Assembly (NCBI GenBank): GCA_000711775.1
Contig: ARYC01017880.1
Span: forward strand, 1 to 64,000
DNA: 64,000 nt
Direction: 5' to 3'
Origin: Oxytricha trifallax
Taxonomy: Eukaryota; Ciliophora; Spirotrichea; Sporadotrichida; Oxytrichidae
Shown here: piece by piece, positions 48,656-60,252 of the stretch
Layout of the letters: the number at the start of each line of letters is the position of its first letter
How positions within the stretch are numbered: the first letter of the stretch is position 1
Translations under genes and position numbers: made by a program
The notes under the pieces: model-generated
The model's input: the letters and a program-made list of their open reading frames with translations, nothing else
Databases searched by the model: none
What the model was told of the DNA's origin: nothing

Positions 48656-50104
48656 TCAAACAAATTTTATCTGCTTATCTTTTTGGTATCTCTTGAACTT
48701 AGCTCTCTTCAATGTTTCAAGAATATCTTCTAATGATGATCTTGGATATGCTGGAGCTCTTACTATGATCATCTCAACCATTTTCTTAATCTAAGTGCAT
48801 ACATCTTCTTGCTTTATATGTTTAACAGCCATGCTTATTGATTACTTTTCTTGCTTTGTTCCGAAGTACGACATACTTTCCATATCGCACTCTAAAATAA
48901 TTGCTGCTACCGCCCAGACATCCCACTAAACAGAGCCATTAGTCCACTTCTCTCTTATTGGGAAGTACCCAGGTGTGCCTAGCACTTTAGCTAAAGTCAC
49001 TATTTCTTACCTTATTGCTCTATTGAAATCAATGACTACTATTTCTAAAGGACAGAGATTTAGCATTACATTTTCTGGCTTCAAATCTCTATGAACATAC
49101 CCTAGATCATGCAGCTCTTTCACACCCTTGGTCATTTCCGTGAGTATCTCATTCAAGTCATCTGGGTATCTATTATGGTAGAGATAATCTCTTAGAGTCA
49201 TTTCAAATTTCTTGAGTCGTAGTGCAATAAAACCATGTCCAAGAATAACTCCATCGAGTTTAAGCAAGTTCTTGCATTACCTTTTATGAGCCTCTCTTAG
49301 TATTATGTATTCATTGGCAAACTCATTTTGATACTGCTCGTTCCTAATAAGATATTTGAAAGGATATACTTTATAAGCATACTCATCAACTACTATGAGT
49401 TTTGCCTTGTTAGGCACATCAATATGTAAATAGTTGTCAATGCAAAAACTGAGATCTACTGCATTTAATGCAGGTATATACATAGCTCTCTCTTACAAGC
49501 ATGCTATATATAATTCATTAGCTGGTTGGTTCATTGACTCAAAACGTTTCTGCTTCTTAAGTCTCTCTTCCTGCTCTCTTTAAGACTCTATAGTATTGGA
49601 ATTTCTCTTGGCTGGTATAAGTTTTTATGTTTCTTTATCTTGCATTAAAAACTCACTTAAATGATGTTTTTGAATGTGTCTTTTAACTTTAGCTGAGTGA
49701 GTGTAAGACTTCATGCAAGTCGTGCACTAATACCTGCCATCGACCTTTTCGTGCTTAAAATATATCTTATCTCTCCCAGAGTGCATCTCTTTGATGTGCC
49801 TCTTCAAGCTCGAATCAGTTGAGAAGAAATTTTAGCATTCATGACATTAGAATTCTTTAATCTTTTCTAGTGGGAGATGTTCTTTTAACTCCTCAACATC
49901 TTCGATTAGCGTTTAAATACTTATCTCTGCTCTCTGCTTCCTGATATTTATTTCTAGAACAAACACCTCTGATTCAAACTCAAGAGCTTTAAGCTCTGGC
50001 TCCTTTTCAATGTATATGATCTCTGGCTTCTTAGTTTATCCAAAGTTTAGCTAAGATTATCCACTGCCAAGAGAGACTGCTTTGCGATTTAAGTTAGCCG
50101 CCAT
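48656..50104 (-). CDS. TBE 57-kDa zinc-finger/protein kinase-like protein
   Basis: An uninterrupted 482-residue frame, ATG 50104-50102 to TGA 48658-48656, with many TAA/TAG Gln codons. Two C2H2 fingers lie around residues 100-160: CHECQNFF..H....H and CTTCMKSY..H....H spacing. The C-terminal half is kinase-like. It has the catalytic-loop motif VHRDLKPENV and, where kinases have DFG, IDFNRA; no clear glycine-rich loop or VAIK lysine was seen. The metal-binding Asp of the DFG-like motif is kept but its Gly is not, so activity is uncertain. Length and order match the known TBE 57-kDa gene. Its role in transposition is not established; DNA binding through the fingers is inferred. The intact frame implies recent insertion or selection. 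Confidence 0.93.
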
Positions 50105-50670
50105 GTTTAAATTCAAATTTAAATTTCTATTATAAAGCTCTAATAACCTCTCTAGTTATAGTAACTTTGTATAGGAGTTGGTACTGCAACAACAATGGTT
50201 GATTCTTAGGCGTTAGACATCATATTTATACTAAGTTTATAACTATAAATTTTCTAAATTCATGCTTAATATTTTTAATTTTGGTACCAACTTAGAAAAA
50301 ATTCAGGTTGGTACTGGTACCAATTAGGTTTTGAACCATTTTGGAACTTTTCCATTAAAACCTCATTAGTTTAAAACTAGGTACTAATTAAGTTTTGGTA
50401 CTATTAAATTGGTACCAATTAAAATTAAACGAATTTAGTACCAGTACTAATTAAATTTAAACAAATTTAGTACTAATTTAATGGAACTAAATTGATAAAA
50501 ATGGAGCTCCATCACTGCAGTTTGTTACAGCTTCTGCAAACTTTCTCCACGTATCTTTGCAGGGTTGACCTCCTATAAGATGCCCATATTTAATAGTAAG
50601 ATTTTAAACAATAGGATCCAGAAGTCTATAAGTTATAATTTGAAATTCATTAATAGGAAGAGGAACAAAG
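50105..50670. other. TBE internal spacer between divergent genes
   Basis: 566 bp between the divergent 57-kDa and 22-kDa starts, so it should hold both promoters. Between about 50280 and 50500 a phrase like TTGGTACCAATT / ACTAATTAAATTT recurs in both orientations. These could be regulatory sites, but no known motif is assigned. Confidence 0.45.
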
Positions 50671-51303
50671 ATGGAATCACACAATGATCAAATGAAAAGA
50701 GTCGAGGCTCAAGAAATGATATCAAGATTCAGAAGTAAGGAAGATCTCTATCGATACCTAACTTTACATGGTAAGATAACTCGATGATTATTAACATATT
50801 AAACAGTTGGTTTAATCCTTCCTACGATGGAAGGTACCAAAATTTCATTCTTGAAAGCAATACTTTGTGAGGAGAAGAAAGCTTTTAAAAATAAAGAGAT
50901 TAAACTAATCGAAATTCCCAACTACCCTGACATTTCAGTCACTAATCTTTATGAGGATGCCATGTAAGATGAGGAAGTGGTAGTTTACCTTCCTACCAAG
51001 AAACAACTCTCTAATAAACTCCCAGAGAGGAACTTCTTCTTTGGTGCTCTTGGTACAATAAAAGAGGATTATCTCAGAGAAATTATTGAAGAAGCACATA
51101 AGAAACGATATTCTATTTCTCCTGAAGACTAGAAGAAGCAAGGCTTCTAATAAGCTCAGCTTGGCTAGAGGAACTTAAGAAGCATCCTTATCTTTCAAGT
51201 AAGCTTTGACAAATAACTTTGTAGGAAAATCTGGCACTGCTATATATCTTATGAAAGAGCATGGTTCATAGAGAGAGAAAGTCACAGAAAATTCATGAAG
51301 TGA
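50671..51303 (+). CDS. TBE 22-kDa protein
   Basis: ATG at 50671; a 36-nt intron at 50771-50806 (GTAAGA...AACAG) splits a Val codon; the frame then runs to TGA 51301-51303, giving 198 residues, close to 22-23 kDa as expected. The start reads MESHNDQMKRVEAQEMISRF. The protein is rich in charged residues with NFFFGALGTIKEDYLREIIE in the middle, and shows no recognised catalytic motif. A second possible intron (51198-51223, GTAAGC...TGTAG) would change only the C-terminus; the unspliced frame stays open and fits the expected size better. It is conserved in TBEs, function unknown. It converges with the transposase, whose stop is 158 nt away. Confidence 0.85.
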
Positions 51304-51460
51304 GCAAGAGACTTTATAAAGATGTTTAAAAGCCAGATGAAATGAACATAGATGCAGGAGCTGGCACAAAAAGAAGAAATATGGGCCCAAGCAAGCCATA
51401 AGAAGAGGAGAAGAAAGAGAAGCCAAACCCATTCATGGCCAGTTTAATATGTGAATATAT

Positions 51461-52524
51461 TCATTCGTTTAAATCTAAAACTTATTTATAAACATTCATT
51501 CTTCCCTTTCTCGCACAAATTGTTGTCATATCTACGCACACTCTCTTAAAGCTGCTTTGAATCAAGTCTACTGTATCGATGGGCAAGTCATGCATAAGAT
51601 GATACAGCAGAAGCTTCTTGTAGTGAGTCTTTATTTAACTCCAGTAGAATTCTATTCCATTAAATTAAGGACTATAAGGAACGTTGTATACAGGAGTTAT
51701 GTTTAGGTCTTCATAAGCTTTCTTAGACTCCTTAGTCTTATGAACTGATAGGTTATCAACAAACAGGATGATCTCTTGGTTGCTATACTTCCCTCTGAGC
51801 TTATGTAGGAACTCTATATACTACTCTCGCTTAATAGAGCAAGGGTGAATAACATAACTCTCTAAGCCTGAATCTTCACTTATACCAGCTAAAATTGCAT
51901 GAGTGACTACCTTTACTTTTTAGTCATAAACTTCTATGTTATCATACTTCTTGTACCATGACTTATTAATAAAAGTGTTGAACGTAAACACAGCTTCATC
52001 CGCATGTATGAACTTGATGTTATTATCAATAGCTATCTGCATTTAATCATATATATAGTTTAAATTATTACTATAAAATGGCACTGAAAAATCAATCACT
52101 CTCTTAACTCTGTTGACAGTCTTGAAAGTAATACCATTTCGTCTATAAATATTGGCTATAGTCTAAAGAGAGATACGCATGTCTGGAAACTTGCGATGAA
52201 ACATGACAGCTCGTTAGTCAAGAGGAAAGTGAGCCCAATACTTTAATGTCTTAAAGTCACAGAGATAGTCAATATGGACCTGTGAGAACTTTTATTTTCT
52301 TGCAGGATGTTTTCAAGAGCCTGAGTTATAATGTTAAACAGCTAACAAGCAATGATACCTAACGGTTGGGCACTCTTGTGTAGGAGTCTTGCTATGGCTG
52401 TATAATTCAACACTGGTTTGACTTAGTCTATATTAAAACTTGTACCATACCGAAGCTTAAGCAGTAAATCTAAATATTACTCATCATAAATAGACCCTAG
52501 ATTTCGCTAATTTCTATTTCTCAT
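51461..52524 (-). CDS. TBE 42-kDa DDE transposase
   Basis: ATG 52524-52522 (MRNRNQRNLGSIYDE) to TGA 51463-51461, about 354 codons. The length is not a multiple of three: the N-terminal frame (through IARLLHKS) and the catalytic frame differ by one shift near 52300. The catalytic part has the first Asp in IHADEAVF (about 52000), the second in LFVDNLSVHKTK (about 51740) and the Glu in PYSPQFNGIEFYW (about 51650). This is the IS630/Tc1-mariner arrangement. The fragment at 62890-63370 reads through the corresponding region without the shift, so the shift looks like a mutation rather than normal expression. It cuts the element out of the genome at its C4A4 ends; TBE transposases are expressed during macronuclear development in Oxytricha. 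Confidence 0.9.
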
Positions 52525-52541
52525 TTTGCAAATTGGCCTAA

Positions 52542-52618
52542 TTTCTCTACTAACCCCAATAAGACCCCAACTATACCCTACAAATCAAAGCACTTATAAA
52601 CCTCACTAAGGGGTTTTG
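52542..52618 (-). repeat. TBE right terminal inverted repeat
   Basis: Inverted copy of 48517-48602, ending GGGGTTTTG at 52618, one C4A4 unit shorter than the left end. Target duplication ATT follows at 52619-52621. Confidence 0.93.
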
Positions 52619-52621
52619 ATT

Positions 52622-53229
52622 ACATAGGTCTAGTAAAAACTAGACTTTAGAGATTAATTGCTATAAACAGCAAGAACATAGCTCAAACTCAACTGGCAAG
52701 AAACAGAGGTATACTAGCACTAAGCAATGGCAAATATGAGATGAGAAAAATTAATACGCTAAAACAAAAAATTACATGGACTATCCTGAACGTGGGAGGC
52801 TTCCCACTACAATTAATAACAACATAAATCCTACCATATTGGAACGAAGAAGTAAAGGAGTTGCAAAACAAACTGATTTTTATTATCATATCATTAAAAA
52901 AAATGGCAGAGACAGAGAATAATAGTTATGGGGAACTTCAACTTCAACATTATAGAATTGGGAAAAAGATAGAACAAAGAGGGCCTCAAAGAATCTATAC
53001 CAGAAGGAGTGGTGACTCACACTTGAAGAAACCAATTGGATCAAACATTCTAAAACGTGGAAACAGTCAGCTGGGAAACTAGCCAGCTCTATCAAACTTA
53101 TCTCAGCTAATCTAAGAATAAAATACCAAGAAAGTGGTTTTAAGCGATCAGACAAAGAGAGAACAATATGAATATCAGATGTAAGAAAACAATGCTGGAA
53201 AACATTTATAGATGAAGGAAGGGAGATGA
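52622..53229 (+). pseudogene. LINE ORF, part downstream of the TBE
   Basis: Continues the frame of 48108-48516 through ATT (codons GAT TAC ATA GGT) and stays open to TGA 53227-53229. It includes RNRGILALSNGKYEMRKINT and TWTILNVGGFPLQLI. After the TGA, coding text goes on in other frames to the reverse transcriptase. Role inferred as the segment between the N-terminus and the reverse transcriptase of the LINE replicase. Confidence 0.6.
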
Positions 53230-53789
53230 CAGAAGAAGACCTGAATCAGCCGATACATAAATGCTTCGAAAATAAAATCGGGAAGTAATTCAAAGGAAAG
53301 AATTGGTATAAACAGCCGCTCGAGTGGGCAATAAAAAGCAATGGAACAGCAGCTAGAAACATTAATCAAGACACAAAAACAAAATGGAAGGAAGCAATGA
53401 GAGACAAAGAATAATGCTTAGATAGTAACGATGTTAGAGGCTTCTTATTTTACTTAGTAAATAGGTTGATTAAGAGTTAAAAACAAGCTCACCCAATAAA
53501 AGGACTGACGATAAAGACGAAAGAATTGAAATAGGAGAACAAACAAAAAGGGCAAGTCATAAAATACTTTAGTGAACTATTCCGGGACAATCGAGAAATA
53601 AAGGAAAAAGAGAGAAATAGGTAGGACACGGTGATGATTGATGAACAAGAGAAAAAAATTGTGTAATGAACCCGATGTGGAGCAAAGTATAAAAGAGTGC
53701 AACTTCAACAGAGCTATAGGTCCGGACGGATTTGATGTGAAGATGGTAAATAAGTCTAAAAACATCTCAAAAACGGTGAACAATAAAAA

Positions 53790-54920
53790 ACCAATCAATG
53801 GCTAAACATAGGCTTTATTCCGCAATATATTAAAGAAGGGAGACTGATACTATTAAGTAAGGAACAAAAAGAATCTTACCCAGAGATCAACAATACTAGA
53901 CCTATTATGGTTATTTCTTATTTAGTAAAAATAGTAGAAAAAATAATAATCAACAAAATAAATGAAGGAAAAAGTGGGTTATTATAAACGGGTAAATACT
54001 AAAATGGATTTAAAGAAAACAAGAGTATCCACATAAACCTAATTAGAATGCTGAAACACATAAAGAACTCTATAAAGAAGAGCAATTTGAGAGAGGTCTA
54101 CCAACTGGTGGACCTTCAGAAGGCATATTGCTCAGTCTGGAAAGTCAAATTGATGTAGATTCTACAAGACAGGATTGTTAGTTAGAAAGACGCTAAATGC
54201 GTAAAACTAATTTAGTAGCTCTAGACAAACAACAAAATTATATATGAGGGAGAAGAAATAGTTACAGAACAGGGAGTAGCGCAGGGAAGCAGACTTTTAC
54301 CAATGCTATATAACATTTACCTACAAGATGCACTATTTTCATAGCAAGAACTAATGTCACTAATAAAATATGGCAAAATAATTGCATTTGCCGGCGACAT
54401 CCTAATAAATGTTAAACACCCTGAATAATTCAAAAGGGTCATTAACAGCTTCAGAGAAATTAAGAAGTCTCATAACCTGAAACTAAACACAAAGAAAACT
54501 GTTTATTTAGCGATGCAAATAGCTATGAACAGGAGTTCCAAATAGAAGGAATAAATAATGTGCAGGAAGCAAAGTATTTGGGACTAAAAATTTGCTTAAA
54601 CACACAAGAACTACTTAAGAATACTTGGAAGGAGATGAAGAGGAAAACTTAAATGTATAGGAGATTGACCAGCTCGAGAAGTCCAACAGCGAGTGACACC
54701 ATCATGACAGCATAAATTAGATCTCTGATTATATACACCCCACTTATAGCGGCAAAATTCACTAAAACTAAGGAGGTTAAGAAAATGGAATTTTAACTTA
54801 AGAAATTAGCATTCAGAACGTCCATAATATTCCTAACATAATTCTTAGAAATGTAACAGAGCTGAAAGATGCGAACACCAGCGAAATTATTAGAGATATG
54901 GTTCTGAATAACATGAAAAA
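53790..54920 (+). pseudogene. LINE reverse transcriptase, inactivated
   Basis: Motifs in order: RPIMVISYLVKIVEKIIINK (53898-53957, fingers), VDLQKAYCSVW (54108-54140, motif A, matching the usual DLxKAFD region), GVAQGSRLLPMLYNIYL (54275-54325, motif B), FAGDILI (54388-54408, in place of the FADD/YADD catalytic box) and LKLNTKKT (54480-54503). The Asp-to-Gly change in the catalytic box and several TGA and frame changes show it is dead. The motif order and GVxQGS box fit a non-LTR retrotransposon. Glutamine recoding shows it evolved in this ciliate lineage. Confidence 0.82.
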
Positions 54921-55489
54921 GATTAATTTAAAAATCGAATAGCTTATCAAACCAAAGTAAGTTAATGAGTGATAAAAGAGCAGGAAAAAGACCTAAATAA
55001 AAGGGAAAAAATATTCATAAAAAAAGATTGTTAAAAACATCATGATGGCGATAAGCTAGGGAAGGATTATAGCTAACTAAGGCATCCAACACAACTGTAT
55101 TATTCAACATTGTTTGTAGACGCGAATCACATGAGGACTTGCAATCTAATAAACACAAGCAAACAGATTATCAAAGCGACTAAGGTAGAATAGGATAGTT
55201 GACATGAAAAAATCAGAATAGGTAGAGATAATTAGGATAAGGAAGTTAGAGATGCACGAATACTACTAACCAGTGAAAAAATATTCAGGATAAGTATTTC
55301 AACAAAATAAAGTAGGAATTTAACGAACAGAAACTAAACAAAACTAAAGAAATTTAGACATCTGAAAGTATCGACAAAAAAAGCATAATTATACAGATTA
55401 AGAGAGCTTGCAGTCTTAATCATTTAGTTTTTAAATTCATAATTTTAACATAACTAAAGTTACTGAATGACTGACTAAAATTAACTTTT

Positions 55490-56490
55490 GGTATTGACAT
55501 CAATCGCTCACAGCGAAGTCAATCACTCAACACCGACGTCAATCGCTCACCCTGACGTCAATTATTCACCAGTGTTTATATATGGTAAAATTATAAATAG
55601 CACAAGTATGGTTTTAGGGGCGCTACCCATTTAAGAGTCCCAGTGGTTGAAACCCCTGGTTTGATACCAAATCAAAATATTTAAGAGTAGGGATCAAGTG
55701 GGTTGCAAGGAAATTTTCCACCTACCTTTCTTCAGATTATATCCTTTACGACTTCCATGAGGATACTAAAGTCTACATGTTTCCTTTTCAAGAGAATACC
55801 TATATCTTATTTTTCAAATTTTAAATAAGAGTGCGTACTTTATCAGGTTCTTAGTTTTATGAGTACCAAATCGCTTTTTACATTTGGATTTCTTTTTAGT
55901 TCATATTGATGGATAACTTAATTTTTAGGTTGAAAAGGAAAAGATTTAAGCATGATATGGTTGTTAAGCAAAAAGAGGTGTTTCTTGATTTTAGGTATTG
56001 TTTTTGGTTTGGAGTGCTAAGTTAATTGATTAACCTCATCTTGCTCCCGAGATAGTGTTTATTTGGCTGATTCTTCTTTTAGAATTATGGCATCTGGACA
56101 AATTGTTGATTGAGTTGAGGCTCATATTGTGTTATCTTCATTTTACTCCATAGTCTAGTATCTTATCAAATTTGTTGAAGTAATATAAGTTATTATCATC
56201 AATTATAATGAGTAGGAACGAGATGTCTAACTTAATTAAGAAGATTTTAATTTTATGCTTCAGTCAGAATTTCAGTTCGTCGGAAAGGTATCGATCTGTG
56301 ACGGTTTTTCTTGTAAAGACTACAAATCTTATAAAGGAGCCTTTCAATCTACTTAATCCCAGCTCTTAGCACCCATACAACCTTGCTTGAAACTTTAAGT
56401 TTGCTATGCACAATTTTACCATACATTAACAATGGTGAGTAATTGAAGTCGGTAATTGAAATCGTCGGTGAGTAATTGACGAAAATACCC
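55490..56490. mobile_element. 1,001-bp relative of the 9-bp-TSD element
   Basis: Starts GGTATTGACATCAAT and ends with an inverted GACGAAAATACCC. It is flanked by 9-bp repeats TTAACTTTT (55481-55489) and TTAATTTTT (56491-56499), one mismatch apart. The left end has four units of CAATCGCTCACC/TGACGTCAAT type; the right end has two or three GGTGAGTAATTGA units. The interior contains a GC-richer patch (55595-55690) and no credible gene. Shared terminal bases and duplication length link it to 13621-15018, though the interiors differ. Confidence 0.7.
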
Positions 56491-56504
56491 TTAATTTTTA
56501 ATCT

Positions 56505-56553
56505 TATTGTTCTTAACTCCAATTTTTGCTTCTTGAATGATCTATGGAGTTCT
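56505..56553. repeat. right end of an AAAACCCCATT-family MITE
   Basis: TTGTTCTTAACTCCAATTTT..GCTTCTTGAATGATCTATGGAG matches the inverted terminus of the MITE at 57991-59438 with several changes. No left end is nearby; it may have been displaced by the insertion at 55490-56490. 56554-57990 is AT-rich with nothing else supported. Confidence 0.55.
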
Positions 56554-57990
56554 ACTCATTTTCTTTTAAACTAAATTGAGAGAAACTATATATATTTATA
56601 AATTATTGCAATTAAAATTTAATTTAAATGAACAAAAAAATGTTGGTTTGAATTGCTTTATCTGATGTCTATATTTTTATCTAATTGATTCTCTTAAATT
56701 TAATTATTAGTAATCCTCTTAACTAGTTTTTCACTGTTAATTTGGTTTTACTATCAAAGTGCTGCTTTATCAATATTTTATTTAGTCTTTGCTTATAAAT
56801 AAAAAGAATACTAATAAGAAAAGCTTAAAATTTAGATATTCAAAAATATTATATTTGTACTTCATATCATTATTAGCATTAAATTAGTTTATTATAAATT
56901 TATTATATTCATTTGTTTGAAATCAATTTTTTAAGAAAATAAATTAAACCTTAGCATAAATTAATACATGTTTATCAAGAACATGAAGAATTTCTTTTTG
57001 AATCTTATTAATAAAAAGGATTTTATTTTCAGTATAATTTTCTAATTTACATTATACTTTCGCATTAGAGTTGAGTATGATATATCTTACTATTAGTTAT
57101 ATGTCTTAATTGCTTTTTCGCTTATAATTATTTAAGTTTTCTGATTTTATATATTAACATTTTTATAGCAATATATAAATTTTATTTTTACATATGGTTA
57201 GAATAGGGATAATAGATGAGAATATAAAAGAATTATAAATAAAAACCTAATAAAGTTTTATTTCTTAGTTCGATTTAAATTAGATTTTGGTTCTTTAAAC
57301 AATTTTTACTAGCCAGCTTTTTAATTTGATAATGTAGAGAACTAATTCAATTTATCCATTTAAATACTATATGTGAGATTTCCTTGAAGTTAATTAGATA
57401 AATGGCTTGGTAAATTATTATCTACCGTTCGTTTTCCAATTGAGAAGGTATCTTAGTTTTTTATTTTAATTTTAGAATCTATCTTATTTTGACTATCTTA
57501 TTTGATCAGTCTACAAACTTAGTTACAACTTTAAAGTATTTATGATTTATGAATTATAATATTAAGTATTTTAACGCTTATGTTTCACTTGGCAAAAATG
57601 CTTTAGTGATCCTCTTTTTTCCTTTAACTATTATTCTAAAAAAAGCCTCCCATCTATATTTGTTCGATTTTAATACACACTCAAATAACTTTTATTCAAT
57701 TAATCTTTGTAAATTGTTGAACTTTTTTTAATGAATTTCATCTATTTAATCTTTCTTGCCTATATATATATATATACTTTATAGAGATTTTTAAAGGGAG
57801 ATAGACTCTCAGTTGTCACTTTATAATTCGTTTAGTAAAATCGCATGAATTTAGTGTCATTGAAATAGATGGTCTTCAATAATGATGAATCGTTTTGATC
57901 AGAATGGACAATATTTTACTATATATCTTTGGTTTTAAATTAACATTTAAGATATAAAAATTTAGAAAATAAAAATAAATTAAAGGAAAT

Positions 57991-59438
57991 TAAAACCCCA
58001 TAGATCAATTAAGAAGCGAGAATTGTAGTTAAGAACAATTAGATTTGAAATTAATTATAATTGGCTAATTAGAAAAATTTGTTGAATCGGTCAATTTATA
58101 GAAATCTAAATATTCAAACTCATAAAACCGTGATATATAATATTTTCAATTTATTGTTATAATGTTTAATAAAATCATCATGAAATTTAATCATGATATT
58201 GATAATTTCTATATTCTCGATATTCATACAACACTATTGTTAGTATGAGCTGATTATGTTGTAATAATGCTCTAAGTCTTTAATATTTATATTTTCTGTA
58301 CATTTTTATTGTTATAAGTTTGATAATATTCTCAATCTAAATTTTGGTGAGCTACCATGAAAAAGTTGATCGTGGTAGCTCGCCATTTTTGTTATATTTA
58401 GATTTTTGACTATGTTTAAATTTAATTATTTCGAATTTTGTAAATACTTAATTAACTTAAATAAAGTTTCTAATCATTCCTTTTCGAGAAGTTTACTTTA
58501 AAATATAGACTATGGTATATAATAGGATAAAAAACAATATTATTTCTGTTACTAAGCATAATAATGCACTTTCATTTTTTATAAATGAACTTCTATTATT
58601 TAAAATCAAATAATTTAGCTTAGTTATTTATTTTTAATCCAATTAAATTTAAATAATTAAAAATACTGTATTTTAATTTGGTGCTTTTACTATGCATAAT
58701 TGCATAGTTAATTAATTAAATAATAGAAGTTCATTTATAAAAAATGAAAGTGCATTATTATGCTTAGTAACAGAAATAATATTGTTTTTTATCCTATTAT
58801 ATACCATAGTCTATATTTTAAAGTAAACTTCTCGAAAAGGAATGATTAGAAACTTTATTTAAGTTAATTAAGTATTTACAAAATTCGAAATAATTAAATT
58901 TAAACATAGTCAAAAATCTAAATATAACAAAAATGGCGAGCTACCACGATCAACTTTTTCATGGTAGCTCACCAAAATTTAGATTGAGAATATTATCAAA
59001 CTTATAACAATAAAAATGTACAGAAAATATAAATATTAAAGACTTAGAGCATTATTACAACATAATCAGCTCATACTAACAATAGTGTTGTATGAATATC
59101 GAGAATATAGAAATTATCAATATCATGATTAAATTTCATGATGATTTTATTAAACATTATAACAATAAATTGAAAATATTATATATCACGGTTTTATGAG
59201 TTTGAATATTTAGATTTCTATAAATTGACCGATTCAACAAATTTTTCTAAATATTATAAATAATTAGGCTAAAATCAAATATACTCACTCTGATTGGATT
59301 ACTTTATAAAGACAATTAATCGAGCCAATAGTTTTAATAATTAGCCAAACATTAAAATTATACGCCAATAATAATTAATTCTTAATTTAATTGTTCTTAA
59401 CCCCTATTCTCATGTCTTAATTGATCAATGGGGTTTTA
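57991..59438. mobile_element. AAAACCCCATT MITE split by a foldback
   Basis: Outer ends TAAAACCCCATAGATCAATT (57991) and ATTGATCAATGGGGTTTTA (ending 59438) with internal family blocks GAAGCGAG, AAGAACAATTAGATTT on the left and AATTAGGCTAAAATC, GACAATTAATCGAGCC, ACGCCAATAATAATTA on the right. Between them lies the foldback at 58072-59247. Without it the MITE is about 270 bp, the same size as the copy at 28349-28614. Confidence 0.82.
58072..59247. mobile_element. 1,176-bp foldback with two 531-bp arms
   Basis: Arms 58072-58602 and 58717-59247 are near-identical inverted copies around a 114-bp loop, bounded by TA on each side (58070-58071 and 59248-59249). Each arm holds its own small hairpin GGTGAGCTACCA...TGGTAGCTCGCC. 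Such a perfect, long palindrome would form a hairpin RNA of over 500 bp if transcribed. It lies inside the MITE at a TA. No open frame with support. Confidence 0.88.
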
Positions 59439-60249
59439 GTCATAGTGGTGTTTAAGTTTACAAAATATGATAAAAAACAAATTTTTTAAATTAATAATAA
59501 TTTCATACAATTTTGTATTATCTTTTTTTTTAATAACACTTTAAAAGTTAATCTCAGATATATTGGAGTTCTAATATGATCTAATTTTTATTTATAAATA
59601 AAATTTATATCTCTTATTCTATTTTTCTTTTTAAACAACCTTATTATCATCTTGAAATATTGGAACCCCATTCTTTTTATAATTTTATTTAAAATTTCCA
59701 TTAATTAACTAAACCTAATATTAAACACCTTTTCAGATACTATATTATTTTTTCTCATGCCAAAGTTATTATTAGTATTCATACTTTTAGTTGTCTAAAC
59801 AAAATATTTCATCGTGTCTTTACTAAAATGCTTGGCATATTAATTTTCTGAATCTAACTGTTATTTATTTGTGCGCACTTCTTTAAAAAATTGAGCTTTT
59901 ACTATTCTATATGAGAATATTCCAAGATCATTTTAATATTTAGGTGGTAATTTTAAATTTAAGGATTTTTATTCTTTATTCAATAGTATGTGCTGATAAA
60001 ATCATAAATTGTACCTGAATACATTTTAATAATTAATAATATATCAACCAACATACTGTAGATTATAATAACATAGAAATCGCTTATCTCCGAAAGCAAA
60101 TAGATTGAGAGTTGCGAAGGGAGCCAAATTTACTAGCACACGATGAACTACAGTATAAAAGTAATCACGTTCTTTTTTACTTATTGTTCTTCAAGATTCG
60201 CTATTGACTTGTTATCATGCTTTGCCAAACAAAGAGTGCAAGTTCACTC
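59439..60249. other. AT-rich stretch without recognisable genes
   Basis: Nothing supported. Confidence 0.4.
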
Positions 60250-60252
60250 AAT

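Larger units (their letters stand above)
48517..52618. mobile_element. complete TBE (telomere-bearing element) transposon, 4,102 bp
   Basis: The inverted termini start CAAAACCCC and share about 78 bp. The left end carries an extra CCCCAAAA unit that the right end lacks. The flanking ATT at 48514-48516 and 52619-52621 is a 3-bp target duplication of the ANT type known for Oxytricha TBEs. The three expected genes are present in the known order: a 57-kDa zinc-finger/kinase (minus), a 22-kDa protein (plus) and a 42-kDa transposase (minus). Size matches the published 4.1 kb class. TBE transposases are known to take part in genome rearrangement during macronuclear development in Oxytricha. The 57- and 22-kDa frames are intact; the transposase needs one frame change. 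Confidence 0.95.
48020..55440 (+). mobile_element. decayed LINE retrotransposon, interrupted by TBE
   Basis: Coding text on the plus strand before (48108-48516) and after (52622-53229) the TBE is one continuous Gln-recoded frame once the TBE and one ATT copy are removed. Further right, frames broken by TGA and shifts carry reverse transcriptase motifs at 53.9-54.5 kb. Together they indicate a non-LTR retrotransposon ORF2. No poly(A) tail or target duplication was identified, so the outer limits are approximate. The left limit abuts the broken MITE at 48010 and the right limit abuts the 9-bp-TSD element at 55490. Confidence 0.75.
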
